64,000 bases of DNA from Pseudevernia furfuracea (GCA_022315425.1 JAIUPT010000031.1:434001-498000), one strand, 5' to 3'; counted from the stretch's first letter, positions 45,612 through 58,655 are shown. The notes: generated by a model not told the origin, from the letters alone. Program-made: numbers and translations.

Positions 45612-48059
45612 TCCGCTCGGACTACCAGTCCGACCAATTTGACTGGACGGTCTATAGATTTGAACGGACTACCAGGGACCGTCCAACCTTTTGAGCATAC
45701 GGTCTGGACTAGTGTGTGTGTGTGTGTGTGTGTGTGATTCCTACGTCGGAGGGGCGTCCCCATAGCCTAACCGTTGTTCCCCACTCGGCCTTTCGGCCAT
45801 GTTCGGTTCATGTACGTTGTTCTGTCTAGAGTCCATTCTAAAAGAAGGAAAAAGGAAAGAAGGAAAGAAAGTCTCATGCGAAGAAAGCAAATCCATGTCC
45901 CAAATAGTCCCCCCTGTTCCAAAAAGCCTCAATGCGTCCTCAACTCTCTTCCTCATTATAGCCCCTCCGGTCACCTACCAAGCGCAAGTTGGTGGCGACT
46001 ATCCATGAAGCCCCCCCTCCATATCGTCGCTCAGAGGGGAAGCTTTCTCAGTGCTCTCCTTCAAAGTGTCTTCTGCCTTAATCATTCGCGATGGGTTTGA
46101 TGACTGTGATGCTCGTGTCTCTATTGATATCTGTTGATTGCGAGAGTTTTAAGTATCTGAAAAGTCGTCGAATCATAGTGTTACGAGCGTACCCTTACCT
46201 GTATTGACATTCCTTTATTGTCACACTACCCCTTTTAGGCTTGGCGTGCCTTGACAGGTTCACTTCGCTATATATATGGCCTTCTCTTTCAGTACATAGT
46301 TGCTCTCTATCTAGTTATCTTATTTAATACATCTATATGGCTTGACTCTATAATAGTTCTAAGTAACTTCTAACACTAAGTTAGAATTACGAGTAATTCT
46401 TTTACTTCTTTCGAGTACTCTTATTAACAATGGGTTTATGTATAAGTCTTGTATTTTAAATAAATTTCTACTTCTCTATCACTTTTTAAGATTTTTATTT
46501 TTATTTTTTACTAATAGAGATTTATCTGCGCTGTTCAGAAAATCAAAAAAAATTTCAGAATCCGTTTTATACTCGTTAGCGAATTCTAAGTTGAAGATTT
46601 TTCACCTGTTAGAGACCCCGGAAGCAAATCTTCTCGGGGGATGCGAAATCAACCCTCGAAATCCTCAGAACCGAAATCAATCCTGCACCTTGAAATCCTT
46701 AGACTAAGGGCGGAACGACCGCAAGTGGGCCTGCCACGATTACGCACTTCAAAAACATTTATGATTATTTTGAGAGTAATTCAAAGCTGCAATCACGTCT
46801 CTATTGGTGCGGGTTCATCCCGCTTGGATCTGCATCTGATCGCTATTCAAGCCATTACCTATTATTGTTTGCGAAGTCTACATTGTTTGCTCTCTCTCTA
46901 CCGGCTTCTCGAAGCCAAGGAATGCAGGCAACTCCGGCCCCCTCAATAGCTGTCTTGGACTTGAATGGCGTAGAGAGGGAACCCGTCATGAAAGTCGTTA
47001 GGAAGAGAGCAATTGCCCCGTGCATCCTCTGTCTCAGTGCTCGATCCGAACATGCGGTGCACGCAAGCTTGACTTGGCTGGAAGCCCAATGATGCTAGTA
47101 CATCTAGATCCCTGGAGACAAGTTTCATAGGCGCGCAAAAGTGGTGTGACATGCGATTAGGACTGCGAAAAAGCAATTATTCCCCGATTTCCCGAGTGGG
47201 GAATTCCAACGTCAACTGGCAACTACAGGTGCAGGGCGAGGTACATTGCCAGAGTTGGCGGCTTCTGGTCCAGTCCAACTGCGGCTTGATTTGTATGGAG
47301 AAGCACTAAAGCCAGGCCAGTCCCATAGTGTCGCAAGCACTTGGGACGAAACAGATGTCGTGGCGCTTAGACACGTCTATGTGCTCGCTCATCTCTGTAC
47401 GCTTCTCTTCGTGGGATTGGCATTGATGGGAAGCATTTTCGTTGATAAAATAATACGTAGGCAGGCCCGCGTGGGGCATTTCACGAGCGGTACGCATGAC
47501 TTGGCTGACCGCTTGCCCACGAATGTCGCCATTCGGAATAAGCTATCAGCAGCGAGGTGCTGACTCTGTATGGCTTGCATTATCACTCCATTCGTATATT
47601 GCCAAGGGTTTGTTCGGCGAGGCTAGGTATCACGGAAATTGCCACGCTTGCCCATCCTTCAGCCTTGTAGTCTCCGAGCTCGGAATCCTTTCGTACGAGA
47701 GCAGCACATGGTGATTCGAGTGCATGTGACTAGGGTATTACCATTGCTAATGCCAAGTCGAGGTCATTTTCAGCTGCGGGTGAGCGGCCGGTCTGAGGGA
47801 AAAGAAACGGGCTTTGCAGTCCATCTGGGCTCCACCATGTGCGGCTTACGCAGTGATGATGCTATCTTTGTCTCCGAATTTGTCGCATTGCATGGTTATT
47901 GTGGGTTTTGATGTGTCACAGGGAAGTCGGTTCTCGCGTAGCAAAAGTGAAGATTTCGAAATTGTCGTTTGTTCAGATTGAAGGCCGGGTTTTGTGCATT
48001 CATTGACGAATACCTAATAGCAAGATGTGGGGAAATATGATTGGCCCAAATGGAATCCC
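45612..48059. other. Gene-free, partly AT-rich stretch
   Basis: No gene recognised in about 2.4 kb. It holds a (GT)n run at 45712-45736. A strongly AT-rich segment (about 46130-46620) includes TATATATA and short palindromes such as GAATTAC-GA-GTAATTC. One frame near 47246-47563 has a single hydrophobic segment but a TTG start and no family signature. The AT-rich segment may be a decayed LTR; I found no matching partner or clear target duplication. Confidence 0.35.
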
Positions 48060-48362
48060 TTATCAGTGCCCAAGTAGCGCTCCCGCAGAGTGGCGCCTCT
48101 AGTTGCTCAGGGTTTAAAAGAGAGAACGAGGCTGCCCGCTGCATAACGGCAAGGCTCGGTTCCCGTCTCACTTTTTCGCAATCATCAAAATCAATCATCC
48201 CTAAATCTGACCTGTTTGATAATTTTGATCCATTTGATGACCATTGCCAACCCGCAACTTAACCCCCAACACTCTCATTATTCCCTTCCTCATTTCATCA
48301 ATAATACCTACATATCCATTTCTTGACTTACTTTGACATTGGTCCAAACAAAGCGCTGATAA
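48060..48362. promoter_or_regulatory. Three GATA-factor type sites upstream of the ammonium transporter
   Basis: TGATAA occurs at 48217-48222 and 48357-48362, and TTATCA (its complement) at 48060-48065, about 300-600 bases before the start codon. HGATAR sites bind AreA/NIT2, the fungal nitrogen activator, and ammonium transporters are classical targets. Regulation by nitrogen is inferred. Confidence 0.45.
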
Positions 48363-48660
48363 CGCTAATGCCTCTTATTCGTCCTGACATCCATCCCCCC
48401 CCAACAAACAACAATAATACACGGCATCTCCATTCTCCACCCCTACGCCTCACATTCCCTACAATTAGAATTATGCCTCTCCAAGCTCGGCCGTGGACCC
48501 TGTCACTCTGCCATGACTGCAGCTCGGCCCAGACTGCCCCAGTGAGCTACATATATAGCCCTGCAGGCTCCCGAAATTCCATTCGCGTAAATACATCCCA
48601 CCCCGGTTTCTTTCCACCATTTCCACACCTCCGACAAGCTTCTCAAGCCAATCTCACACC

Positions 48661-50118
48661 ATGGCCACTCAACCAGCATGGCTCGACAAGGGCGACAATG
48701 CCTGGCAAATGACCGCTGCCACCCTCGTCGGCCTGCAGTCGGTGCCAGGACTCATGATCCTGTACGCAGGTATCGTCAAGAGCAAATGGGCCATCAACTC
48801 CGCCTTCATGGCCTTTTATGCCTTCGGCGCCGTTCTCATCTGCTGGGTCATATGGGGCTATAAAGTCGCCTTCGGAGAACATATGCTGCCATTCGCAGGC
48901 ATCCCGGGCCCGACACTGTCAATGGAATATGAACTCACCCAAGCCTTACTACCAACCTCGGGCATCAGCGCAAACTTCCCAATGTCCGTCATGGTATACT
49001 TCCAATTCGTCTTCGCAGCCATCACTCTCGTCATCACAGCGGGCGCTTTTCTTGGCCGCATGAACTTCCTCGCCTGGGTCATCTACGTGCCCCTTTGGCT
49101 GACCTTCTCCTACTGCGTCGTTGCCTACTCCATCTGGGGCGGCGGCTTTCTTGCCGTCCTAGGCGTGATCGATTACTCTGGAGGCTACGTGATCCATCTC
49201 TCCTCCGGTACCGCAGGCTTCGTAGGCGCATGGTGGATCGGACCCCGCCTGGACGCGGACCGCGAAGACAACCGCCCGAACAACATTGGCTCGGTCTTGA
49301 TAGGAGCAGGTATCCTCTGGCTGGGCTGGAACGGCTTCAACGGCGGTGACCCCTATGCCGCCAGCATAGACGCCGGCGTCGCTGTGCTGAACACGAACAT
49401 CTGCGCCGCAATGAGCATGCTCTGCTGGATGCTTTGCGACGTTGCTTACTACGGCAAACCCTCCATCATCGGCGCCGTCAACGGCATGATCTGCGGCCTT
49501 GTCGCCATCACCCCGGCCGCAGGTGTCGTTGCGGGCTGGAGTGCTATCGCCATGGGTCTTGGATCCGGTACCGTCCCTTGGCTCTCCATGAACATATTCG
49601 GCAAAAAGGTCCCATTCATGCGCTCCGTGGATGACGTCCTTGGTGTCTTCCACACCCATTTTGTAGCTGGTATTGTCGGGGGATGCGCCACGGGTATCTT
49701 CGCTACCATCTCCGGCTCTGCGGCGTTTGCCATCACAAACCCCGGCGGTGCGATCGCTGGGAATGGCGTGCAAGTCGGCTACCAGATTGCAGGCGCCATG
49801 TTCGTCATCGGCTGGAATGTCGTGTGGACAAGCTTGATCATGTGTTTCATCAAGTACGTTCTGCGAATTCCATTAAGGATGTCGGACGAGCAATTGTTGA
49901 TTGGTGATTATTCCATGCACGGCGAGGAGGCGTATGTGTTCGGTGAAGGGTCGGGTGCTTTCGTCAATGGGCCCTTGAGGGGCAAGGAGATTCGTGGTGC
50001 CGCTATGGGTGAGGACCAGGCGGGCATCATCATGGGGAAGAATTCGGAGGTTGAGGAGAGACATACTGGCTCGGGCTCGGGCAGTGATCCAATTGTGGAC
50101 GAGATCAAGCGAGATTGA
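48661..50118 (+). CDS. Ammonium transporter (Mep/Amt family)
   Basis: A single-exon, 485-residue protein with an ATG at 48661 and eleven predicted membrane spans. Family signatures are WQMTAATLVGLQSVPGLMIL with YAGIVKSKWAINSAFM, FAAITLVITAGAFLGRM, and FLAVLGVIDYSGGYVIHLSS with GTAGFVGAWW. GILWLGWNGFNGGD and VDDVLGVFHTHFVAGIVGG follow. The twin pore histidines are both present (His179 and His333), as in Mep2-type and bacterial AmtB; Mep1/Mep3-type proteins replace the first. The tail after about 420 is hydrophilic, with a conserved DEQLLIGDYSMHGEEAYVF segment in the position where Mep2 has its regulatory region. It imports ammonium at the plasma membrane. Whether it also signals, as Mep2 does, is inference. 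Its upstream region has three GATA-type sites. Confidence 0.95.
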   Translation: MATQPAWLDKGDNAWQMTAATLVGLQSVPGLMILYAGIVKSKWAINSAFMAFYAFGAVLICWVIWGYKVAFGEHMLPFAGIPGPTLSMEYELTQALLPTSGISANFPMSVMVYFQFVFAAITLVITAGAFLGRMNFLAWVIYVPLWLTFSYCVVAYSIWGGGFLAVLGVIDYSGGYVIHLSSGTAGFVGAWWIGPRLDADREDNRPNNIGSVLIGAGILWLGWNGFNGGDPYAASIDAGVAVLNTNICAAMSMLCWMLCDVAYYGKPSIIGAVNGMICGLVAITPAAGVVAGWSAIAMGLGSGTVPWLSMNIFGKKVPFMRSVDDVLGVFHTHFVAGIVGGCATGIFATISGSAAFAITNPGGAIAGNGVQVGYQIAGAMFVIGWNVVWTSLIMCFIKYVLRIPLRMSDEQLLIGDYSMHGEEAYVFGEGSGAFVNGPLRGKEIRGAAMGEDQAGIIMGKNSEVEERHTGSGSGSDPIVDEIKRD

Positions 50119-51851
50119 GTGTACGGAAAGGAGCATGTTTGATATGATACCATTTTGCGTGTTGGATGTGTGTGTGCATATCTCCATCGGAGTTTGTGTG
50201 CTCAAAATTTGGGTAGATCATCGTTAGGTACTATTCTATAATTGATCTCAGAGTTTGAATCACAGGACTTTACACATACCTCATGCCTCTGATTTGTGGA
50301 GATATCTTTCCAAGCATGACAGCCAGTCTCTCCCAGTAAGACTTGCAATAGGCTCAATAACAAATCCACATTACAATCATATGTTGCAAAAACTTCATCG
50401 AGGGGCTCCATCAGTAGATATAACAGTCCTATGAATTGCTTCAATACATCTCGTATAACTTTTCCTGTACGCTTAGATGCTAGACCTCAATGCTCCTGCA
50501 GTAGACCATGTTGTTGGGACTTGTATCATTAAGTGTGGGCTTTCTGAGAAGCCTATATCCACATAGGGTAGATAAAACAGAAGAGGTACTTGAAGACTAG
50601 GCAAAAGAGCCAATTTCCATACGCTGCGCAATATATATCATCTTTTGGCTCTGTGACGGCGTTTTCCCCGCACCATTGAGGCTTAATGAGCTTCTCAGGT
50701 GATGGGTCCAGGAAAAGAACAAGTCTATTTTTCCTTCGCATTCTAGCGCTGTCAGACACGGCACTGAGAAGGTAGTCGTAACTCAGGGACCGTGGACCAT
50801 GACTCCGGTTAGGCCCCGTGGGTACGTTGAAAGCGACGCTTGGCCTCCTACTACCGCCAAGTTTGTCGGTGAAGGTTTCGTCGCATCAAAAGAGGAAATC
50901 TTGACGTCGCGAAGATAAGACAGAGGCAAGGATACTTAGGTGGAGAAAATTGGATTAAAAAATTCGCATTTTCTCGGAGATGCCACCTGTTTATTGCTAT
51001 AATCAGAGAATATAAACCAGAGCACCTCCCATCATGGCTACCATTACCTATCGATGCATCAGGATCATTCCTATCCCCGAACATTCGCCGCCGCCGCCGA
51101 CGTCCAAAAAGATGATGAAGGACCATCCGAGGGACATTGTTGCGCAGATGCAGTCTTTTGAAGTTGGATTGCTTTGCAGTAACGGACGGAACCCATCCAG
51201 GAGGAATCGGCCTGCATTTCCCCCTGAAGAAGACCGCTCGTGGCATAGGAACCGGCCTGCATAGTCCGACAGTCGACAGTCGACAGTCGCTTGTAATCTT
51301 GATGCGCGGTGGATAAATGGATAAGTGGATCAATGATAAATGGACGTATGAAGAAGGAGAGAGAGACACCAACGTCAAAGTCAAAAACGTGGATCTCCAG
51401 AATAGGTAGGTAGGTTCGCGCTAGCAAGCAGGGCGGGATCTTGACGATCAATTGAGCCTCAACTCCTTTGCTTTCACTAAAAGAAACCTCCTTTATTGCT
51501 TCAAAATATCACTCATAACCCTCACTCCATCAGTGCGCCTCAATATTCCCATCCTTGCCCTTCCTCTGCATCTGCACACTGAGGCGGAGCCGCTCTGTTG
51601 ACCAAACAGCCTCGGCTAGGCGCGCTGAACCGATTGGCCCGTTCAAGATCGAGGGACCAAGGATCTAGGGTGACACCACCACGATCACCAAAGATCTGTA
51701 CAGATCTCACTGCGTTTTAGAAGCCTTCCCAACACTCATACATTGACCCAAGATTAACACTGGTTACCATACTCATCCATCTCACCCACGACGTCCTGCA
51801 TCTCTCTGTGGACATCAGCCCCTACAATCAAACCATATCTGACCATGTCCT
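50119..51851. other. Intergenic with long leader of the next gene
   Basis: About 1.7 kb without a recognisable gene. A short ATG frame at 51034-51264 (76 codons) has no family. Near the right end, an ATG at 51845 starts a frame that overlaps the start of the SNT1 gene. Confidence 0.4.
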
Positions 51852-54800
51852 ATGTCTTCACGCTTCCCTTCTCTAAATCCCAGCGATCCTCGCTTTCCGC
51901 GAGACCGTTCACCCCCGAGATCACTTGACAGACGGCCCTCAGCTGCCTACAACGATGGGCTTCCAGGCTCACGCACCAATTCCAATGATTTCTACGGCTA
52001 TTCGGGTCGAGGACGGGAACCTCCGCGCGAGCCTCCGAGCGGCCCCAAGGCTCTTCGGGATGGACCAAGAGGAGGCGGGTTCATACCGAGAGGCAGAGGA
52101 TTTCTAGCACGTGGTGATGGAAGAGAACGGGATACCAGAGAATTCGGGCCTAGAGATGAGCCGTTTGCGAGGAGAGGCGGTAGAGGCCAAGAATGGGGCC
52201 CTAGAGAGAGGTTTGATGGAAGGGATAGGAGACCATCGCCTTCGGGTCGCGATCGATCTAGATCTCCACTCTCAAGAGACTTCCGAGATTCACGAGATGC
52301 CCGGGAATTTCCGCCGCCTAGAGATGACAGGAGGGATCTCCGAGAAGGGCCATTGCCCGCGCCCTCTGATGCGTTCCCCCTTCGTGGACGAGGTGGATTT
52401 CGAGGGAGAGGAAGGGGTGATTGGGACTTCAATAGACGCGGAAGGGGATCGTATCCGGAAGAGCGGCACGATGCTACACCGAGGAGCCGGTCCCGTGACA
52501 GAGATTGGGAGAGGCAAATGCGCGATGACAGAGATCGTGAACGTGACTTCGAGACCAACAGGCGGGAGGACGACCTTCGAAGGGAGCGGGAGGAACGCGA
52601 AAGAGATGATCGTTTCAGAAGGGAGCAACCTTTTCGTCCAGACTCCAGAAATTCAACAGCTGGACAACAAACGCCCATCACATCTCGCTCAACTTCGGTA
52701 ACATCAGCCCCGGTGGTCAATTTTGATCGCTTTGCTCAGAATAATCGCGATTCTCAAATGGAGCAGAGGCCGAGACCTACAGGCTACAGTGTCGACGCAA
52801 GACGTGCGAGCATGGATATGGACTTAGATAGAGGAGACTTCCATCTCCGACGTCTGGATGGTGATCGTTTCGAACAGCGGACGGCCTCTCCACCGCCACA
52901 AGCTCCTCCTGTCCCAGCTTTTGGATCTATACCACACCGAGCACCAATATACAATCAAGAGCCTCAGCCTAAGCAAGACTCTCCTAAAGACCGTTCTCCA
53001 TTAGTACATCCGTCTCGCTTGGGTCTGTTGGAACATTCTAGGGAGCCACCATCGGCTCCAAAAGCCCAGGTTCCTAACAATGCGCCCAGTGCACCAAAAG
53101 CACAGCAGACACAGGAGAGATGGTCATCCAATGAGACCCTCGAGCCTAATCGGCGTCCGCTTGGAAACGATGGGAGAGGTTTTGGACCTCAGCGCCAATC
53201 ATTGCCTACGTCAACAAGTGCGATTGCCAAAGAGTTTGAGGAGGCCCCCAACATCTCGAAGCGTTTCTCTGATACCTCTCCAATTCGGCCCCCCTTTCTC
53301 TCAGCGTCTGGCGCAGCAGATCCCACACAACCCTCTGTCAGAAAAGCAGTTGAGGAACAAGGCCGTAATGGCAATGTGGAGGCTTCAGCAGCTGGCCCCG
53401 TTACCACTCTTAGGCCGCCTTTGGGTGGCTCCTCAAACCAAGGTTCACCCATCAAGATCCCAACTGGACCTCGTGCAGAGCGTGCTCCCCCTTCGATCAG
53501 ACAACCAGCCCCTCCTTCCATACGCGCAGCTCCAAACCGGCCTCCGCCAATGATGCCGCGGGGAGGGGGGCGTGGGGGAGCCTGGTCCTGGGTCAATCCG
53601 AATCCGTCTTTGCCCAAGCATACACCCCGCGGACCTTCAATCATGAATACTGTGCCGACCAAAAGAGACTATATTGGGGACGAGAAGGGTCGGGCTGGTC
53701 CACCGAGCACCGAGTCTGCCGAGTTTGCACTTGATAGATGGCGGCGTGACAATGTACCCACCGGTACCACCAATGCGCGCAGTACATCAGAGAAGTCCCA
53801 AGAGATCGACCACAAATCGTTCCCAGAAGCGCACCTCAAAGATTCTTTTAGCGGTGGAATGAAGGTCGAAGAATCTGATCACGGAGAGCAGAAGCCTAGA
53901 ATGATGGGCCCCGATGAGGATAAAGAGGAAGGAGAGTCTGACGAAGGTGCTGCTGAGGAAGGAGAGATGGACCTTGATGAACAAGATTTCGCTCAAGCGG
54001 AAAAGAAATTTGATCACGAGATACAAGCGTTGGAGGCGAAGAGACCACCGACGCCTCGAAGTCATCCAACTATCTTGGAATTGCTCGAAGAGCTTGATGC
54101 TTTGGCCAGCGCCCTTGAGGAGAAGGTAAAGACGGGCCCATCGGATGGAGAGCCACATGCTCAAATTGTTCCACTGGGACTACCATCGCCCAAAGTCGAC
54201 GACGCAGACGAGATGGATTATAAGCGGGAGATTGACAGTCCTCTTCCTCATTTTAAGACTCGCCCGCAAACGCCTCCTGTTGCGAGCCTTCCATTCCTTG
54301 TTTCCGGGCCTCCTACTCCCTTCTCTGATATAGAGGATCTGCAAGAGGATCCTTTTCGAAAGCAGGCGATCGAGTCCCTGATCCTCGAGGAATTGAAAAA
54401 CCAGCGTGAAAATCTGCAATCCGAAAATGAGAGAGAAAGAAACTGTTTCATCTCGCTCTACAAGTCTTGGCGAATGAACGTTGAAGACTGGGAAGAGCAA
54501 AAGAGGGCAGAAGACCCTATGGCTGTTTCACCAGTCCCTGACAGCATGCCATTGTCTGCACCAGCTCCACCGGTGGTGGGCAGGCGTGGGAAGATCATCA
54601 GTGAACTAGACATGGAAGAAGTGCTCAAAGTTTCACAAGAGACTGCTGCCAAAGAGGAACGAGCTAGACGAGAGCGGCAAGCACCTGCTTATGTCCCTCC
54701 TGAGACTTTCAACCCGGAGAGAGAGGCCGTGGTCCCTGAAATGCTAAGTTCGTACGAAAAAGAGACTTCAACATTCAATGATACTAATAACCTGGTCACT

Positions 54801-56652
54801 CGTGAGGATACTCTCGATGCTCTCAAATTTCTTCCGAGGAAGGATGACTTCACTCCAGCGGAACACGAAACTTTCTTGTACAACTATCTCTTGTACCCCA
54901 AGAGGTTTGGCACCATTGCAGAAGCATTGGAAGGACGGGACTTCCGGGATTGTGTGCAACACTACTATCTTACGAAGCTATCCGTCACGTACAAGGACCA
55001 AGAGATAGCTTTTATGAAGACCAAGAAGGGTAAGAAGCTGGCCGCCTCCGCCCGTGGTCAACAAATCCGCCCCAGGGCTGCCGGGTTAATCTCTTCATTC
55101 GATGGAGGGATGGATTACGAAACACAGAATATTCCGCTCAATGAGAAAGGACGGCCAAAACGTGCCGCTGCACCAACGTTTGGAGATAATGCTGACCCTG
55201 AGCCCGCAACGCCTGCACCAACTCCCGCCCGACGCGGCGCGGCCGCTGTTAAAGAGGCGAGTGGCAACTTCAGCTCCGAGAAGCCTACTGCCAGGCGCCC
55301 ACGAACGGTACCTGCAAAAGAGAAGGTGGGTAGAAAGGCTAAAGCTCCATTGCTGGCTGCAGCACCCGGTCCTTCCCCTCAGAAAAGTCTTCCCGAAACT
55401 ATAAGAGCCGTAAGCAAGGAACCGACTGTGGACAACGAGCAGCGCGTCGAGGAAATTGAGGGAGCACAGCTACTTGCTGGACTTACCAGTGGCCAGCCAC
55501 ACACGGTGCCCGTCGTGCAGCACACTTCCAAGGAAGGCTGGCCTGTTGATCCATCCTTGCCTATGAACGTTGATCTAACACAAAAGCAAGCCCAGCCTTT
55601 CATTCAGGAACAGCCACCTGTTCCTCAACAGAAGAGTGGCGGGACTACATCGAGCTACTGGTCTGTGCCTGAACAAAATGATTTTTACAATCTCCTACGA
55701 TACTTCGGAACGAATTGGCAAGACATCGCTACGACCATGAAGACCAAAACTCACATCATGGTAATGACCCCTTGGCCTAAAAAGCGACCAAAAGTACTGA
55801 TGGGGTTTCTAGATCAAGAACTTTTACAATCGAAAAATCCAGGAAGGTGATTTTGGCAAGCAGTTGGAGGAAGGTGGTGCGCGCGCGGACAAAATGAGAG
55901 CAGAAGGGGCAGACATGGGACCTCTGCCAGCTCCAACGCCGATTGGAGAGAAACGACGCTATGCCTACAGCACGACGAGAGAATCCCAAAGGCCGTTAGC
56001 TCCGAGTGTCGAAGGCGTGGAAGGCGAGAATGGATCTCCAAAGATACAGCCAACCAAATCACAGCCACGTTTCAAGCAGGAGCCTCCAAAGTTCACAACT
56101 TTGGCCTCGGCCGAGCAGGGAGCGGCGGCAGTGTCATCGCAGATGCAAGCACAAGGCCGCGATAGTCTGTTGAACCGTATCACGATCCCGCTAAAAGAAA
56201 GGGCAGTAATAGGTCCCCACTTAGGCACATTCTCACCGGACGAGCGACCTCTAGCAACGTTCTTATCGAGGGAGACGATCAAAGAGAAGGAACAGCGGGA
56301 GATGCAGGCACGGCAACAGTTGCACGAGGCTCAGGAAAGAGAGGCTGCGAAAGATCAACAGAGGAGAGAGCTCGAAATGCACATGCGTCAGCGACAAATC
56401 CCGCCGCAACGCGAAGAGCAACAGAGTACTCAGTATAACACACATGCTCCACATCTGGTCTCAGATTCTTTGCGTACATCGCTGTTGGGCCAACAAGCTT
56501 CCAGTGTGCAGGCTGGCACGATTGACTTCAAAATGGATGAGAAGGCCCGGAACTACCTCGAGGCGCAGAAGCAACAGGCTCAGCAAATGATCCAGCTGCA
56601 GCAGCAGCAGCAGCAGCAGGCCCAGCAAATCCAACAACAACAGCAACAGCAG

Positions 56653-56699
<47 letters not shown>

Positions 56700-57820
56700 G
56701 GCTATGCAACAACAACAACAACAGCAGCAACAGCAGCAGCAGCAACAGGCTATGCAACAACAGGCTACGCAACAGCAGCGCCAGGAACAACCGCAACCGC
56801 AGCAACCGCAACAACCGCAACAACCGCAGCAACAGCAGCAGCAACAGCAGCAAGCCATGCAACAGGCCTCTCAACAGCATCTGCTGCAGCGACAACCACG
56901 TGTTGATACAGCACCCCCAATGCGCCGTTTAGGTCCTGCTGCTTATGGGAATGTTGCCAGCCAATTCACTCCTCGTCAGTCTCCAGCAAGTGCGGGTCTC
57001 GCAGTACCACCCATCTCTCCTCTCTCCGAGACAATGCGACCAAGCTCTGTACCTGTGAATGCGTCAGCTCAACCCCTGCCTCCTCGTGATCCACCCAAGA
57101 AGTCAAGTATCCTAGATCTTCTAAACAACGAGCCCGCTGAGCCGCCTCGGAAAAGGCTGAGCGATCAACGGCCAGCTGTTCCTACGCCTCCACCTCCGCA
57201 ACCTTCAATCTCGACTCAGCAGTATCAGCCAGCGGGTCAGACAGTGCAATCGCAGCCACAAAGACGAGATACAACCGCAGAACCACTTCAGCTTCTCCAA
57301 CACCAGCACCAACAAGCACAGCAACGAGCTTCCTACCAGGCCAGCCAGCAGCAGCAGCAGACGTCTCAACCGCGTGAACCTATACGAAATCGGTCCTCCG
57401 CGCTTCAACCAAGTCAAATGCAACGTCCGTGGCTCGACTCACAACCCCAATCATCGATGTCGCCACAAGCTCAATCTGGCTTTCTCCCGCCATCCTCGCG
57501 GCCGCCTTTCCAAACTTTGCAAAGAAACCATGGACCGAGTCCGCCGCCACAGTTCTCCCACTCGCGCAACGCATCGTTGCAAGCCATGCAGTCTCACAGT
57601 CATCATCAGCAACAGCAGCAACAACAACCTCCACCACCAGCAATACAATCGACACCTGCTGAACCCAACCTTCGCCCGTCACCTTATACATCATTGACTC
57701 CGCACCCACAGCAGCAGCAACATCAGCAGGCACAGCAACAGCAGGCACAGCAACAGCAGGCACAGCAACAGCAGGCACTACAGCAAGCACAGCAAGCGCA
57801 CCAACAACAACAACAACGTC

Positions 57821-57855
<35 letters not shown>

Positions 57856-58197
57856 CTGCAGCTGCAACTGGAGCAACAACAACTTCAACGTCAACGTCAT
57901 CACCAGCATCAGCACCAGCAGCACGGCGAACACCCACTGGAGCAGCACCGCCGCCAGCGCGATCCACAGCAGATGACAGAAGACTTTGAACTCCGAAGCC
58001 ATCTGGCCCAACGGGAACAAGACGAAGCGATAAGGAGACAGGAGGAGGCGAGGAGGGGGTTGCAAGGACCAGACAGGCAGGCTTTGGAGAGGTACCAGGA
58101 GACTCTGATTAGGGGGGAGCAAGGGATGCAGAGTATGAGGAGGGAGGGAGGGGGGGAAAGGAGGACGTATGGGTACGAGGAGTTGAGAAGGGGGTAA
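51852..58197 (+). CDS. SNT1: SANT-domain corepressor, SNT1/N-CoR type
   Basis: Exon 1 is 51852-55760 and exon 2 is 55813-58197, with a 52-base intron in phase 0. The product is about 2097 residues. The N-terminus is a long Arg/Ser/Asp/Glu-rich region with many RD/RE repeats. The acidic middle contains coiled-coil segments such as RKQAIESLILEELKNQRENL. SANT 1 lies at about 998-1045 (DFTPAEHETFLYNYLLYPKRF, FRDCVQHYYLTK). SANT 2 at about 1268-1312 spans the splice site (SYWSVPEQNDFYNLLRYFG, then IKNFYNRK). This tandem layout is diagnostic of SNT1/SMRT-like corepressors, which scaffold the Set3 histone deacetylase complex. The C-terminal third is glutamine-rich, with long CAG/CAA runs. An unspliced reading ends early at 55850 after a false frame; the intron removes it. 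Confidence 0.88.
56594..56871. repeat. Polyglutamine-coding CAG/CAA tract
   Basis: About 280 bases of mixed CAG and CAA, broken by Ala-Met and Gln-Pro units, lie inside SNT1. A second block near 57705-57860 has a 15-base unit (coding QQQAQ) repeated four times, followed by CAA runs. The mixed codons reduce slippage relative to pure CAG. Confidence 0.9.
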
Positions 58198-58655
58198 CTG
58201 GTGGTAAGATATGTGCTATGACTGATGATCAAGACTGCGAGCATTCGTTGCCTGTATTTTTTTTTTACCGATGAGGTAGGGGTGTATGTGAGAGGGAGGA
58301 GGTGATACCCGGCGGTTCTTTTATTGTGTGTGTACGATATGCAGTGTACATACGATGTGAGCAGCTGGGCATTCAACTTGAAAGTATTTCAGAAAATATT
58401 TCAATACGTCGCCTTGTGCTATCCATTACCACTTCCCAAGTTTCAACCATTTTCTCGAGAAGACATCACGATAGAGATTCCCCGGCCCTTTTCCACCCAG
58501 TTGAACAAGTCTAGCCCTTTCGCCGTGGGAAATCAGAAATCCACCGGACTGGGATTTGGAATCCCCATCACATCTTTGTTTGTGCAACCGTTTCGGAAAT
58601 ACATCCATCCATACATACATACATACATACATACGGGATAGTCGTTGAAGCTTTC

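Noticed and set aside
49159..49773. Minus-strand 204-codon frame
   Set aside because: Antisense shadow of the ammonium transporter.
56461..56895. Minus-strand frames coding long Leu or Cys runs
   Set aside because: They are the antisense of the polyglutamine tract in SNT1.
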